Shown piece by piece: positions 11,948 to 23,700 of a stretch of 64,000 nucleotides of DNA (position 1 is the stretch's first letter; each line of letters begins with the position of its first letter). Position numbers and translations under genes: made by a program. The stretch spans positions 1-64,000 of the forward strand of contig MU385918.1 in NCBI GenBank assembly GCA_022497145.1, in the 5' to 3' direction. The stretch comes from Rostrohypoxylon terebratum (Eukaryota; Ascomycota; Sordariomycetes; Xylariales; Hypoxylaceae). The notes beneath the pieces were generated by a model. It was not told where the DNA came from. It saw only the letters and a list, made by a program, of their open reading frames with translations, and searched no databases.

Positions 11948-12182
11948 AAGCTGTTGGTCAGATGAACAAGATTGAACCAAACCCAACACACTCGTATTCG
12001 GGTGATGGGCGTTTAGCATGTATATTGTACTTAGATACGTACCAGACTGCACTCATGATCTCAGGCATAAATAGGTCAAGAAGATTCCCACTCTGAGGAG
12101 GAGAGGAATCAAGGACCTTAGCACCCTTGAGAATTATTATTGAATTGATACCACATCCAAGCCCTACATAGCCCTTGTCACA
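11850..12182 (+). mobile_element. solo LTR, 333 bp (copy 1, interrupts the NLR)
   Basis: Starts TGTCACACGG and ends CCCTTGTCACA (TG...CA ends). It is identical except for one base to the reverse complement of 15063-15395. Here the flanks (ATACC on the left, CCCTA on the right) do not form a target duplication. This suggests the copy results from recombination between LTRs that removed adjacent DNA, including the 3' part of the NLR. No gag or pol sequence is attached. Confidence 0.75.
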
Positions 12183-12965
12183 CCCTATAGCTAGCACAGT
12201 GGTGCTACAATATAGCAGGTGGAGCGCCTGAAGCTAGCTGATACTTATAGCTGGAGCAAATCCTCCGCCAATAATAGGGGCACGGGTGGGGGGGCTAGTG
12301 AGCGCGTCATCGTGAGAAAACAGGGGGCAAAAGGGGTAACGCAAATTGGTAAGGGACATAATATATGGGTTGGTAAAGCGAATGAACTTGAAATGGGAGA
12401 AAACAACAAAATAAATATCCTCTGTTCTCAATCCTGTTCTCACTTGATCTTAGATTTAAAGGCTTTATGATTAGATCTGCATATTCAATTGACACTCTAA
12501 GTCTCTGGGTAATTTTAAATCTCTGGATGAGATTCTTAGCCCTTATTTTAGGTCCTTGTAATAACCTTGGAAATCTGCAAAAGCAGCCCTCTAACTTCTC
12601 AACCCCCCTTCTCCCCCTCCCCTAAAACCCACCAGACGTTCTACCAGCAAGATTTCAGAGTCCAGGTATGCACCACATCCCCGACTTCGATTGGTGATGG
12701 TCTGATACATCTATCGGGGGGCAGTAGCAGTGATAAGCCGTGCCTCCTACAAGGACGTGTTACCTACGCTCAGGGTAAAGTGTTAGGTACTGACGACAGG
12801 TTACCATGTACCTATTTGCTTTCAATCACGAGGTTGTAATGGATTCTTCTCATATTCAACGGAATAGAGGTATATTTTCAGCAACAGTCCTTTTTATTTG
12901 TACGCAAGCCCCTCTAATCTCATAGAGTTATCGTCGCTTACCTTCTAACTGTAGCTTACCTCCAG
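12183..12965. other. non-coding stretch downstream of LTR copy 1
   Basis: I see no retroviral-type coding sequence and no continuation of the NLR. An ORF at 12219-12470 is low complexity and not recognised. The 3' end of the protein kinase gene lies at 12966. Confidence 0.5.
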
Positions 12966-14550
12966 TTAGATTCTATTGTCCGATCTTACTATCAAATTCT
13001 TTGAGATAGTAAAGATTGCCTCGTCAGATTCATTATTCTGCCATCTTTTACCTGCGTAAGAATCTCTAGTCTTTTGCGTAACATTACGGTGAACCTCCTC
13101 GTAAAGCTCCTCGAGTGTCGGTCGTACGTTTTCGTCGACTGCTAAGCATCGGATTAGAAGACTCCTGAGATCGATATCCAAATTGTCCAACCACGTTTTC
13201 TGTTTGTTGATGGCAGCATTATCTAACCCATATCCTCGACTAAGGCCATCCAAATCTTTCGCGCGTGATCTTATATTCTGCACCTGCCTATTTACAAGGG
13301 CTTCCATAACTTTGATGCCATCATTCTTCATACTAACTGCTCCTCCTATCAAGTTTATCATTACCTCAGCCATCTTTAACATATTTTGTCGGACAGCCGA
13401 TTCCGGTGTATATCTACATAAGTTTTAGTTAATATAGATCCCTTGGAACGGTAATTAGGAACTTACTGGAAAGATTCTCCTGAATTGCTAGCTTGCCCAA
13501 AGTCAATAAGTTTAAGAATTGGTACATTTTGATGGGCAGCCGTGTCAAAATCGCCAAACATGACTATTACGTAGCGTTAGTAAGGACATCGCCAGAATCA
13601 CGGACATGTGGAACCTCAGAGGCTTACTATTCCCAATATTTATGTCATTATGTCTTATTGTAGATTTTGGTGGACGCTGGCCTTGTGAATTTTGCGGTGG
13701 CAAGGCTGGCTTAGTCGAAGGCGCATCTGGATTTCCCTGAGGAGGCCAAGCCATAGCGATGAGCATATGACACACTAGAATCAAATTGTGAGTCCCCTTC
13801 ACTTCCCAAGCACAGTTATGATACTTACTACACAGAAAACACATCCAGAGCATTCGATTCGGTAGAGGATGGTTCCAATCAGGCCGTGTCTTCACCAAAT
13901 CCCGAAGTTGACCATTTGGAATCCATTCTGTGAATAACGTCGGACCTGGTAAGTAGTGCAACTCGAGGGCTTGCGTTTCATTTGGTAAACTATATAATTG
14001 TTGGATATTTTCGGCTCCGTGCAGTTTCTGTCAAAACAATTAGAGAATTCCAAGCGTCATACGAAAGATAGAAACATACCCGGAGAAATTCGATTTCCTT
14101 CCTAATCGTTTCGTCATCTCTTCTCTCAAACGCACGCTTCATCACGAATCTCTCTACTTTCTTTCCCGCTGGTAATAATGCCGGAGGATTCCGTGCCGGG
14201 CCTATGGATAGAGAAGGCAGAGGCAGTAGGGATGGTGACTGTGGTAGAGATGGTCGTAATGGTAATGATTGCGGTAATTGTAGTCGTGAAGGTTGAAAGG
14301 GCGATTGAGATCGAGGAGCCACATCGAAGCTTGGTTTTCTTGGTGGCAACTTGGTCGTCTGCAAAGAAGGACGCGACGGAGAGGATTCTTCCTTAATCTG
14401 CAACTCTACAGCAAATCCCCGTGCTCCCGTTCCTAGAATCCTTTCGAATTTGAAGTTAGGTTTATTATCATTCGTGAAATACTCCCTAACACGCTTGAGC
14501 TCCGCAAGGTACTTCGCGGGAACTCTATCTTGGCCAGGAATATAGTCCAT
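12966..14550 (-). CDS. atypical protein kinase-like protein
   Basis: Five exons (14550-14080, 14027-13829, 13774-13628, 13563-13467, 13413-12966) join in frame to 453 residues. Kinase landmarks in order: glycine loop LGTGARGFAV (~39-48), catalytic Lys in VMKRAF (Lys138), αC Glu in RKEIEFLR, HNDINIGN as the catalytic loop, LIDFGQAS as the DFG motif, and TPES in place of APE. Between the glycine loop and the Lys lies a Pro/Ser-rich insertion of ~75 residues. In the catalytic loop Asn replaces the usual Arg before Asp (HND instead of HRD), which is typical of some divergent fungal kinases; the catalytic Asp itself is kept. The gene lies between two inverted LTR copies, downstream of the broken NLR. 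Its reading frame is fully open, so it is probably functional. The substrate is unknown. Confidence 0.8.
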
Positions 14551-15062
14551 TGAGTAATCTCGATCGTTGAATTCAAATTAGATAGGTAGGCAAATGGCGT
14601 ACTAGCTATACATAATGGTTATATCGCTTGTCTCCCAAATATAATTAAATTCGGGAAATATCAACAACATTGTTCATCGCCGGAAGCAGAAAGGATTAGT
14701 GAATATCTAGGGGCACAGTATGCTTTCTTTATGCCACCGGTTTCCTGTATGAATGACAATGCCTATTGATAATCAGACAAAGCATTATTCATGTACCTGC
14801 CTACCCAGGTATTAGATATCTACCTAACTCTATACTCATCTAAATACTCTATGAAGTTATTGAGAAGCTAGATTCACAAGGCTGGTTCAATATCCCGTTA
14901 CCCAAACCCTAGTAACATTTATCTTTCAACATATGTTAAGTAGGTAGGTAGGCGTTTCAAGCGGGTTAGCGATATCGAATTTTATCCTCGACGCCAAGAT
15001 GATGTTGTTATTATATATTCGAAGATCTAAGAACTGCCAATTAGATCATTCCTTAGGCATAC
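14551..15062. other. AT-rich intergenic, promoter of the kinase gene
   Basis: Contains several ACCTACC/AGGTAGG motifs, including TAAGTAGGTAGGTAGGCG near 14937-14954. No gene seen. Confidence 0.55.
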
Positions 15063-15395
15063 TGTGACAAGGGCTATGTAGGGCTTGGATGTGGTATCAA
15101 TTCAATAATAATTCTCAAGGGTGCTAAGGTCCTTGATTCCTCTCCTCCTCAGAGTGGGAATCTTCTTGACCTATTTATGCCTGAGATCATGAGTGCAGTC
15201 TGGTACGTATCTAAGTACAATATACATGCTAAACGCCCATCACCCGAATACGAGTGTGTTGGGTTTGGTTCAATCTTGTTCATCTGACCAACAGCTTTCA
15301 ATAATAAGTGATGATAACCTCTTTGCAGGATTCCTGCCTGACCTGTATGCGACTTGGCTGCCAACTGTATCTTGGCATCCAGTCCCCGTGTGACA
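15063..15395 (-). mobile_element. solo LTR, 333 bp (copy 2, with target-site duplication)
   Basis: A TG...CA-bounded 333-bp element, 332/333 identical to copy 1 in inverted orientation. It is flanked on both sides by the 5-bp direct repeat CATAC (15058-15062 and 15396-15400), the signature of LTR-retrotransposon integration. No internal region remains, so this is a classic solo LTR. Which strand was transcribed cannot be told. The orientation given is relative to copy 1. Confidence 0.88.
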
Positions 15396-15732
15396 CATAC
15401 AGTAGAATCATTTTCCATCCCACGATTCATCTATCAACCTCGGAGATATTTCCAATACACAGTGCCCCTATTCAAGGACAAATGTCTCATAAAGGATTCT
15501 TTTGTCAGTTATTGTAACAAGTTCATTGTGAAACTCCTAATCCTTTCCCATGTTTGCGTATTTATTAGCTCCAAAGAACATGTTGATATCTATAAAGGAA
15601 AGACAATTACGGGTTAATGCTAGAGGAAATAATGCGATAAAATTATATCAAGGCAGGAAACGTCCTCAGAGAGACTAGGTAGGTATAGAATATCTCATGT
15701 GACGAGCCCACAACTTTATCTTCAAAGAAAAG
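15396..15732. other. intergenic upstream of amidoligase-like gene
   Basis: No ORF of note. Short AT-rich stretch with the promoter of the next gene. Confidence 0.55.
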
Positions 15733-17283
15733 ATGTCTAGTCAAAAGTTGCCTGCGGCGCCGCGACGGACGTTTGGAGTTGAACTCGAGATTGTAATCCC
15801 GTGGCTGTGGGAAGATGAGCCTGATCCTGACCAAAAGATTGCGAGTGAAATCCCCCCAATCCTAAGACTCCCTAATAGTCTTCGAAAGGCATATGAAAGC
15901 CGTTACGTTGCGGAAAATCAAACAGTTATGCAGTCAGTTTACGATACGTTGTCCACTCTACTTGATACACATGGGCTACCTACAGGAACCGAAGACCTAA
16001 ACTCGTCTAGCTCTGGGGTCACCTCATCAGCCTCTTCAACCTCTAGTGTTGAAGATTACAGCCAATGGAAAATAAAAAAGGATAACACTCTTGGAGGTTC
16101 AGGTGGGGGTTATAAATGGTATGGGATGGAAATTGTATCGCCGGTTGAAAGAGCGTCCGCCGAAGCATTCGGACTAATTCGTCGTGTTCTGGATATAATA
16201 AAATCTAAATATAGGATTACAGTCAATCAGTCCTGCGGGTTTCACGTCCACGTGGGAGATGGCCTCAAACTAATGCCACTGGACCATGTGAGACGTGTCT
16301 CCGGGCTGCTCTGGGCGGCCGACCCTCTGCTTGCCTGTATTCACCCCCCATATAGGAGAAGCAATTATTATTGCCAGAGTATCCGAGAAAGAAGCAGTCT
16401 TGCTCGCGGTTGTAAGGCAACTGATAAGGATAAACACGAAATAGACCTAGGATGTTGCGATATTTACATTGGCGGCGGAATGAGATTTGGAGAGTCGCCC
16501 ATAAGCTGGAGGGAAAAGCACCATGAAGATGGCCATCTCAGAGCATATGGAGAAACTCGAAAAGAGGGTAACTTCGAACCGTTCTATATGGAAGATCCTG
16601 ATCACCACTTGAAGTTCAATGACGATAGTGTGCTTCCCTTATCGCAATATCGTATCCTATCAGATGAGACTCTGGAAGTTGATACTAGGGTAGAGAGGTA
16701 TGCTGTAATCAAGGATAACTGGAATGCTATACCAGCACCAGACACACCGTATGTATCAATTCGAGACCGCAAGACCCCTCGGTTCCAATACCCCACCTAC
16801 GATCCTATTGACAGAAGCGCCACTGGATTTTCATCTCTAGAACCTAAAGCGGCTAAGGACATCGGGGTCTTCGCTGGAATTCGCCAGCTATATTCCGGGT
16901 TGACTTCATGTATAAACGAGTGGCTATTGCGCGCTGGCGAAAGACCTAATTATAACCTCAGCGTATACACATGCGCCAGTCTTGAGTACCGCGGAACGCG
17001 CCCGGGCACTATTGAATTTCGCGAAGCGGCGGGAACGGTAGATGGTGAGTGGGCGGAAACATGGGCAAGAATATGCGTGGGCCTAATTCAATTTGCCATC
17101 CACGCCCCCGTGGACGAGTATTTGTCCGTCATTTGCAATATAAACCGCGCAGCTTGTGACGGCGCTCCGTATGATGTCCTAGACCTACTAGACGAGATAG
17201 GTTTGTTTGCAGAAGCTGTAGTCGTCGAGAAAAGACTTATTGAGAACAAAGACAGATGGGGATTGAAGGTCATGCCTAATTAG
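15733..17283 (+). CDS. putative amidoligase-family protein
   Basis: Single exon, 516 residues. It carries the hallmarks of the fungal branch of the amidoligase_2 family (ATP-grasp-like glutamine-synthetase/GCS fold). These are FGVELEIVIP near the N-terminus, a WKIKKDNTL segment (~115-123), GMEIVSPV (~135-142), CGFHVHVG (~172-179) and a late FREAAGT block. The paired acidic residues (VELE, MEIVSP) and the HVH histidines are the expected metal/ATP site. Members are thought to form amide or peptide bonds. The fungal substrate is not known. A Ser-rich, low-complexity insertion is present at ~93-110. No partner gene (e.g. an AIG2/GGCT-like cyclotransferase) is seen next to it. Confidence 0.8.
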   Translation: MSSQKLPAAPRRTFGVELEIVIPWLWEDEPDPDQKIASEIPPILRLPNSLRKAYESRYVAENQTVMQSVYDTLSTLLDTHGLPTGTEDLNSSSSGVTSSASSTSSVEDYSQWKIKKDNTLGGSGGGYKWYGMEIVSPVERASAEAFGLIRRVLDIIKSKYRITVNQSCGFHVHVGDGLKLMPLDHVRRVSGLLWAADPLLACIHPPYRRSNYYCQSIRERSSLARGCKATDKDKHEIDLGCCDIYIGGGMRFGESPISWREKHHEDGHLRAYGETRKEGNFEPFYMEDPDHHLKFNDDSVLPLSQYRILSDETLEVDTRVERYAVIKDNWNAIPAPDTPYVSIRDRKTPRFQYPTYDPIDRSATGFSSLEPKAAKDIGVFAGIRQLYSGLTSCINEWLLRAGERPNYNLSVYTCASLEYRGTRPGTIEFREAAGTVDGEWAETWARICVGLIQFAIHAPVDEYLSVICNINRAACDGAPYDVLDLLDEIGLFAEAVVVEKRLIENKDRWGLKVMPN

Positions 17284-18187
17284 GACGACGGGATACGTCA
17301 AGCTGGCTTACTTTGTAACATAGGCGGCGGCAAGCACCCGTTTCTAGCCCTAATCGTGGATACTTCACAACCGGGAATTCAGCAGGTAGCCGACTCTCAA
17401 GAGCCACATGTAGAATATATTTTGTACTCCAACGCTCGGCGATATTAAAGCCATGTCTCAAACCCCAATTAATATATTCGGCCTACGATTCTTTTCGTTG
17501 TTTTCGATTTGACTGAGATACCACATAACGCCCCTTTTTTTCAGCGCTTGTCGCCACTTGTGCTAATATTACCAGATCGAGATATGGAAACTATCTCCTC
17601 GATCCAAAAGTGTATATAAGTAAGACTATCCGCGCCACGGTATGCATTAGTAGATAGGTTGATTCATATTGCTAGGTAGGACCTGGTAGGTACCGACGGC
17701 ACATTTCTCATATGAGAAAAACGACACATACCTACCTACCTATCTAGTAGGTAGAAAACTGCCATTCTCATCCACCCGGGACCTTTGAAAGTTTGTAAGA
17801 CATCTCAGAAGAGACCGCAGGAGTTATTGACGGTAGAAAAGGAGAATGACTGCCCCTAGTGCTAGGTAGCTAGTAGCTGGTTGCTTGACTAGCATGGCTA
17901 TTTATCTCGTATTATTGTCCGTCGCGCCGTCTGATGGTCTCAGTCTGTTTTGTAATCCATCTAAGAGGGGGTCAAACAGCAACAGAGATGAAGCGGACAG
18001 AAGTAGGACCTAGGTAGATATATACACGATGACGCAATAAATGGACACATAAAAAGTCTCTAATATAAACAGTAAAACATTGCGTGGAACAGTTCTAAAT
18101 ACACGTAGTATAGAGCCTAATAGTATACAGCCCAAAAGTGTTGAATGCGTCAAAATGAAACGGGAGTCATGATCGCGTAAGTTCCTA
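17284..18187. other. intergenic, convergent 3' ends, no gene seen
   Basis: Rich in TAGGTA/TACCTA motifs (e.g. 17676-17755). No coding region recognised. Confidence 0.55.
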
Positions 18188-19307
18188 TCAAGGGAGAACC
18201 TCGGTGATGTCGGTGAGATTATTCAAGTTGTTGACTCCCAGAAAGCTCAAGCGGAAGTAGGCTTGAGCGTATGCCTGTTGAGGTGTCAAGTGTTAGCTCA
18301 AACGTGTTTCAAGCCATAATGAGGGGTACCTGACTTACAGGAGACCAAAGGGACAGGCCGTTCGAACCAGCAAAGGACCTGAACTGTTCCTTGGTCTGAG
18401 AGTATGTCGATATGCTCTTGTCGCTGTGGAATATCAAGATTGTCTTGTTGTCTCCGGCAATGGTCTCCGAGTAAAATTTGGTGTCCCAGACGCTAGGCGT
18501 TGAATCCTGTGGGGCATTGGCGCGGCTCTTGTCGACGTATTTTTGCTTCGATGCCGTGTGGGCACCAACCAAGGCAACCAAGTCATTAGCGGTGAATGTT
18601 TTGTTGGCGAAGAGAGCGACCAGGTAACTGGCATCTTGGTATTCAAGCGGAAGCTTGCCGGTGGGAGCCGGTCTGCTATCATCCTTCCTCCCGATGAAAG
18701 ACTTGATGCGAGGTCCCCCCGGGCAACAGACAGTTGCAGTCGTGGCGGCAGTCTGTATCAAATCCGCCATGCCAATACCATATCCCTTGTACTGATTGTA
18801 CCAGTCCTTAGTCTTAGCTGCAATATCCTCAAGTCCCAGATTATCAGAGCGAGACATCTCGTCGCTGAGTAGAAGAGAACCATCAGCGCCGCCATGATCT
18901 GAGCTTATATCCCATGCCCCAGCATCATGGAACCCCTGACGTATTGCGCCACGGGCTAGATCTGTGCAGCCGCTGCTGTCGGAGAAAGATCCCTTCAGAT
19001 CTTGAACAATATAGTACCAGACGCATAACGCAGATTTCTTGCATGCGTCAGATGTAAGATCTCCCGGGGGCTTGTACGTGCTACCATCTGCGAGAGCACT
19101 CCCGCCTTGGAGGACGGTTTTGATAGTCGTGCCTGAAGGCGTCAAGTCCTGGTCTTTCGTAGTCTTGAGATCGCCTAGAAGCTCTGTCGATCTGCTCTGT
19201 ATAGTATAGTCACGACGAGCCTGTATCTGAGACAGAGCGCAACCCATGCCAGGATGGGCCAGAGCTTGGGAGGTAACGAGGCCAATCAAGATAGTCGTAA
19301 CTTTCAT
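18188..19307 (-). CDS. secreted class II-type heme peroxidase
   Basis: Two exons (19307-18339 and 18274-18188) encode 351 residues. The donor GTAAGT follows the Pro of SLWSP, and the acceptor CAACAG leads into a 28-residue C-terminal exon. A signal peptide (residues 1-17, cleavage after ALA) points to secretion. Distal heme residues are in RQGFHDAGAW (Arg123, His127). The proximal His is in LVGAHTAS (His250). Several Cys residues fit the disulfides of class II peroxidases. The calcium-site-like stretch DHGGADGSLLLSDE follows the distal His. I see no obvious acidic manganese site or surface Trp like those of classical lignin/manganese peroxidases. It is therefore better called a generic fungal class II peroxidase. 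Asn residues in NKT motifs may be glycosylated. Confidence 0.85.
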
Positions 19308-20741
19308 CGTGACCAGCGTATCAAAAGTATATAGATATGTGAAACAATTAGGGTAGTATTGCAGAAAAATATAGATGCTGAAGATAGTGATTATTTCTTC
19401 TTAAGGAATGCCAAGGAAGCAGACATATATAGAGACGTAACGAACGAATTAATGTTCTCTAAATGAGTGGTGTAAAGGTAAAGCCAAGCCGAGGGCTGCA
19501 GATGCTCACTGTCGTCAAGCCGGAAGAAAACATCGTAGACCAAGCCATATTTATACGACAACACACGATTTGCCGTTTCGAGACCGGCCAGTGTGAACGC
19601 AGCCACGAGATGAAAGGCGCTACTGCAATCGGCATATTTGTTAAACAGGATCGCCAGGCGGTTCCAACTTGAAAATATGGGTAAGCCTGCGTTAATCGTA
19701 GAAGCCCGCTCTCCACGCCACCGCCCCGCGAATCGAACCTCGCATGGGATGACGGGAGTATCACGGCCGAGGCTATGATGTACCAGTTATGGGAGCAAGT
19801 TTGCTCTGTATTCTTGAGAAGATCGTCCGTCTGCATAGTGGCCCATGGCTCGCTAACTCTTACCAATCTACCAAAATCCGATTGTCGTGTCGTGTCGTGC
19901 ATTTGGGGTAGGGTTCTGCTCTTAGGTATTTACTGGGGGACGCTATTTACTAGGGGGCGGTCGAGAAAAGAAAATGTCGAGCCAGCCGTCGCGGTCATTC
20001 CTAGCGCCGCCGTTCCGAATGCGTTCTCGAGCGCCATGGCAGCTCGTTCATTTTCGCTCAGTCGGGTTCAGGGCTCAAAAGAACCTTGCAGCCCAATAAG
20101 AATATTTCGGAATATTTATCAGTCGTACAAGCTCCATTGGGATACGCACAACACACAGTGAGTAATATGAGTCTTACTCATCCCTGCCTCTCGTGCAACT
20201 TGAAGCAATTTCCTCATTCTCGGTCATGTCTGTCCATCCCAACCACGAGCGCCCGAGAATATACGGGCAACGAGATGGCGACGTCAGTACTGAGTTCTGA
20301 CAATCCGTTCTTTATGGTCAGTTCCACAAATGTCCTGAATAACCATAGGGCCGATGCCACCTTTTCATATGGCACAGCATCTCGTGTTTCGGACGTCCGT
20401 TCCTTTGAGCGGATCACTGTGGCTCGCAACACTCCCAAGACGCCTCAAGCCAACTATAGCTAAACAAGTCATCCTAGCAGAGATCCCGAAGCAATGCACT
20501 TGAAAAAAATAATAAGGGGAACTTGAGAAATTCTAAAGACTCTTGTAAAAATAAACTCGCTTCCCATTTACGATTTTCGAATCACACTACGCTTATTTAT
20601 GGATACTAGGTACAAGGTATGCCGTAGTTTGCGTCTGGCCCATGTGGCAAAGTACCCCCATACTATCGACGTCGACTTCCAACCGCACTAATTAACCCGT
20701 GGCTATGGTTGAGATGTCGCCGTTGCCCTATTGCCTAGTCA
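19308..20741. other. poorly resolved region between peroxidase and giant gene
   Basis: Apart from the possible coding fragment at 19391-19772, an open frame of uncertain meaning exists on each strand at 20214-20460. I cannot assemble a gene from these pieces. Confidence 0.4.
19391..19772 (-). pseudogene. possible exon or gene remnant of unknown function
   Basis: A minus-strand frame opens right after an acceptor-like CATCATAG and runs ~126 codons to a TAA at 19391. The residues look protein-like rather than random: RWRGERASTINAGLP, then FNKYADCSSAFHLV, AAFTLAGLETANRVL and LDDSEHLQPSAWLY. No ATG-containing first exon joins it in phase. A candidate ATG ORF starting at 19902 overlaps it in another frame. 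I do not recognise the family. It may be the 3' exon of an undetected gene or a decayed gene. Confidence 0.35.
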
Positions 20742-23700
20742 CTACTTACCCTTCAGTATCTCTATGATAGACTCTACTTTAATGCGGACTGACTCGTCTG
20801 GATCAGTCCTCCAACCCTTTAAACCGGTTCCCAATGGGATACCCAAGCTGTCATCCCCAGGATCTTCGGCTTCCGTCACGAATTGTTGCACTAATTCAAA
20901 GCGTAGGTAGTCCGCAAGTCGATTTCCCGTCTCAACCTTGTTCAGCAAACAAAACTCGGTAGCTAGAAGCACAAAGTATTTCTTGTGGAATTGTTGCAAT
21001 GCAGCTCGCTTGAGCAACCTCCATTTATCTTCGTGTGATTGTCCGTCCTCCGCAATATCCTCGATTAGAGATATGACATCCTTTGCGAATTCTCGGATAT
21101 CCGCCGACGACGGGGTTTTAGAAGTGTCGTGCCAATGCTTCCCTTTGAGCAATTCTAACTTCATAGGAAGAATCTCCGAAAAGTCAGACAGCTTCCGTGT
21201 AGAATTTTGCGCTCCTGTACGACGCAGTAGTTCAATGATCTTCTCTAGGACAGGCACACAGTTTGACTGAAAGAATTCATGGGTTTCCGATGAATAGATA
21301 CGTTTGGAGAAGCCAATTCTGTCTATGGCGGCATTGAGGTGGGATATGCCAAGTTTATAAGCGAAATTAGACATCAGGTTCAGCATGAACACTTGTATAG
21401 ACTCGGTTGTAGCTCCGGCAAGTTCTTTATCAGAATCGTTCATTGCTTTCTCGAACATGAGATCCGCAAGTTGATAGACTCCAAGGCTAAAGGAATCCCC
21501 TGCTGTGCTCCAGACAGAGAGCCAATGTTTACCAGCGTTAGATTGAAGGAGATCAACGTTGCTTCTAATAGCCTTATTGACGAGGGCAATGTCTGTATCC
21601 GGAAATATATTCGTGATCACTACATCTTTGATTGCTTGAAAGGCGGAACTGGGGAATGACTTGGGGTAGGCTTTAAACAGATCTGCAAATACTCTTGGGT
21701 TCAGTGGCGCTTTGGGAAGTTTATCAATGGGGAGCTTGAAGCTGTTACGTTTTAGGAATAGGGTGGTCCACCGCCGATGATTGAAAGTCGATTGCTTCAA
21801 TATTGGGATGATGATCCGTGTCATCCACACATCGTGAAGGAGGTGGTTTACATCGTCCTTTCCGATGGAAGGCGGCGGGGTTGCGTCTATAAGCAGTTTC
21901 ATCATTGGTGCCGGGTCCAGTGCTATGTCGTGCTCGTACACTTCAGGCATAGGTCCATCTTCCATCTCAGCCTTGACCCATTCAGCCTCGGTAGTTGGCT
22001 GTCGCCCATTGATTGATGCGGCTATAGGCACCGCGTGCTCTTCTAATATGTTCATAACAGAAAAGAATACTTCTTCTCTCCTCATGCGAGACTTGATGGT
22101 CAGGAGACTTTCAACAATTATAATCCGAGCGTCCGCATCCGTAGAATCTTTAAGCAAACGAGCAAGGCTTTTACAAGAAAAGAGTTCATCTGCGTGTTTA
22201 GTCTCACATAGCAATTGAGATAGTAGTCGGATAGTTGTGATTCTGACAAGTGGTGGTGGGGGCGACCGATTTCTCCTCGCTCTCAACTTGATTGCGCGCT
22301 GCTGCATTCGAAGTTTGTTGTGAACCGAGGAACAAAGGTTATGCAATAACTGTTGTATTGCATATGGTGGTAAATGACGAAGAAGCTCGGTATTGAGAAA
22401 ACATTTTTGCTACAAGTTGTTCTCTTGGTGTTTGAAGACACTTCGTGTGAGGAATTCAAGAGCGATATCCGGGCGGTCTCCCCGTGAAAGTATCTTCAGA
22501 ACTCTTATCGCAGTTTTAAGTATCTCCGAATTCTCTGCCGGTACTGTAACAAGTCGTTTCCATAGTAATCTCGCAAGTCGCTGAAACAAGAATGCGGGAA
22601 TGCGCGACGAGAGGTGTTCCAAGATCCACCAAGCCGAGCTCAAGTCAACTAGGTTGTCTTCATCTTTGAGAGTTTTCCCATTTAACTGAAGAGCAGGGAA
22701 ACGACTATCATCTTCAGATGGAAATGATTGTTTTAATAAGCAGGAGTTGAAACCAAATTCGATATCCAGGAAGGCTAATGCTATAGTGACAATAGCATCT
22801 GTCTCTTCCAATGGGGTTAGAGTTTTAGGCCTCCAAATATCGCGGATAGACGGTCTAGTTGTAGCTCGGATGAAATTTGGGTCGCAAAACTGGAAGAACG
22901 AGTGAACGGTCTTAGAAGATTCCAATTTATGAACCACAAGCATACAATCCAAACAAGACTTTGGAAATTGCCCTGGAAGTTCAGCTACAGTTGATATCGA
23001 TGGAAATTGAGCAGGCTTCAAATGTGGAGTCCACTCGACGATAATTCCCGACAGGTCATATTCGAACACGGGGGTTTCAAAGAGCGATAGCACTGTATCT
23101 GGGAATATAAGGTCGGGTACTAGAGAGAAAAAGTGTTTCCAGTACACCAGTGCTCCTTTATGAGACATGCCCTCGTAAGTGAAGTTGCCTACAGCATGGT
23201 CCCAGGCTTGCAGGATCCTGTCGTCTTGTTGAGGACCCTCGTCAACTGCCGATATGAAGACATGCAAGGCGAATATGAAATCGTTCACAAATGGTCCTAT
23301 TGCCGCCTTTTTCTCCACTTGCGTCGGGGCAGGAGATTTCAATGTTTCTCCTGGCGCAAATAAGATTGCTTTGGCTCGCGATTCGATGTAAGGCATATCT
23401 TTCCAATGTATTAAAACTTTGATCGGCACCAGATGCTGAATTGGAAGACCTCTCGGCCAAGGCGCCTCAAGTTCGCAGATTATAGGATTCTTCTCTGCTC
23501 GGTGTTCTTGCCAGAGCTTATCACGCGATTGCCCAAGAGTGTCGAGAAATTTGCGCACGTGAAGAGGCAAATTCCAGCGCGGGAGTTTGAATTCATTCAG
23601 AGAATGATATTCATCCTCTCTTTTGAGTAGAAGGCGCTCGACATTTACTAGCATATCGATACTTGGTTCCCACACATGACTATAGACCTCATCGTCAGAT

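Noticed and set aside
11881..12096. ORF repeated at 15149-15430 as a duplicated small gene
   Set aside because: It lies within the 333-bp LTR, has no protein family features, and the LTR boundaries and target duplication explain the repeat.
11850..12182. 333-bp repeat as a MITE of a DNA transposon
   Set aside because: The TG...CA ends and the 5-bp target duplication of the second copy fit a solo LTR better; the terminal inverted similarity is imperfect.
19725..19742. B-box-like GGTTCGATTC on the minus strand, possible tRNA gene
   Set aside because: The T-stem does not pair, no matching acceptor stem exists upstream, and the sequence lies inside a protein-like reading frame.
22410..22412. 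Short intron removing the second in-frame TAG
   Set aside because: TTGTAG could be an acceptor, but the only nearby donors would give ~30-nt introns with poor motifs, and more distant donors would delete coding-like sequence.
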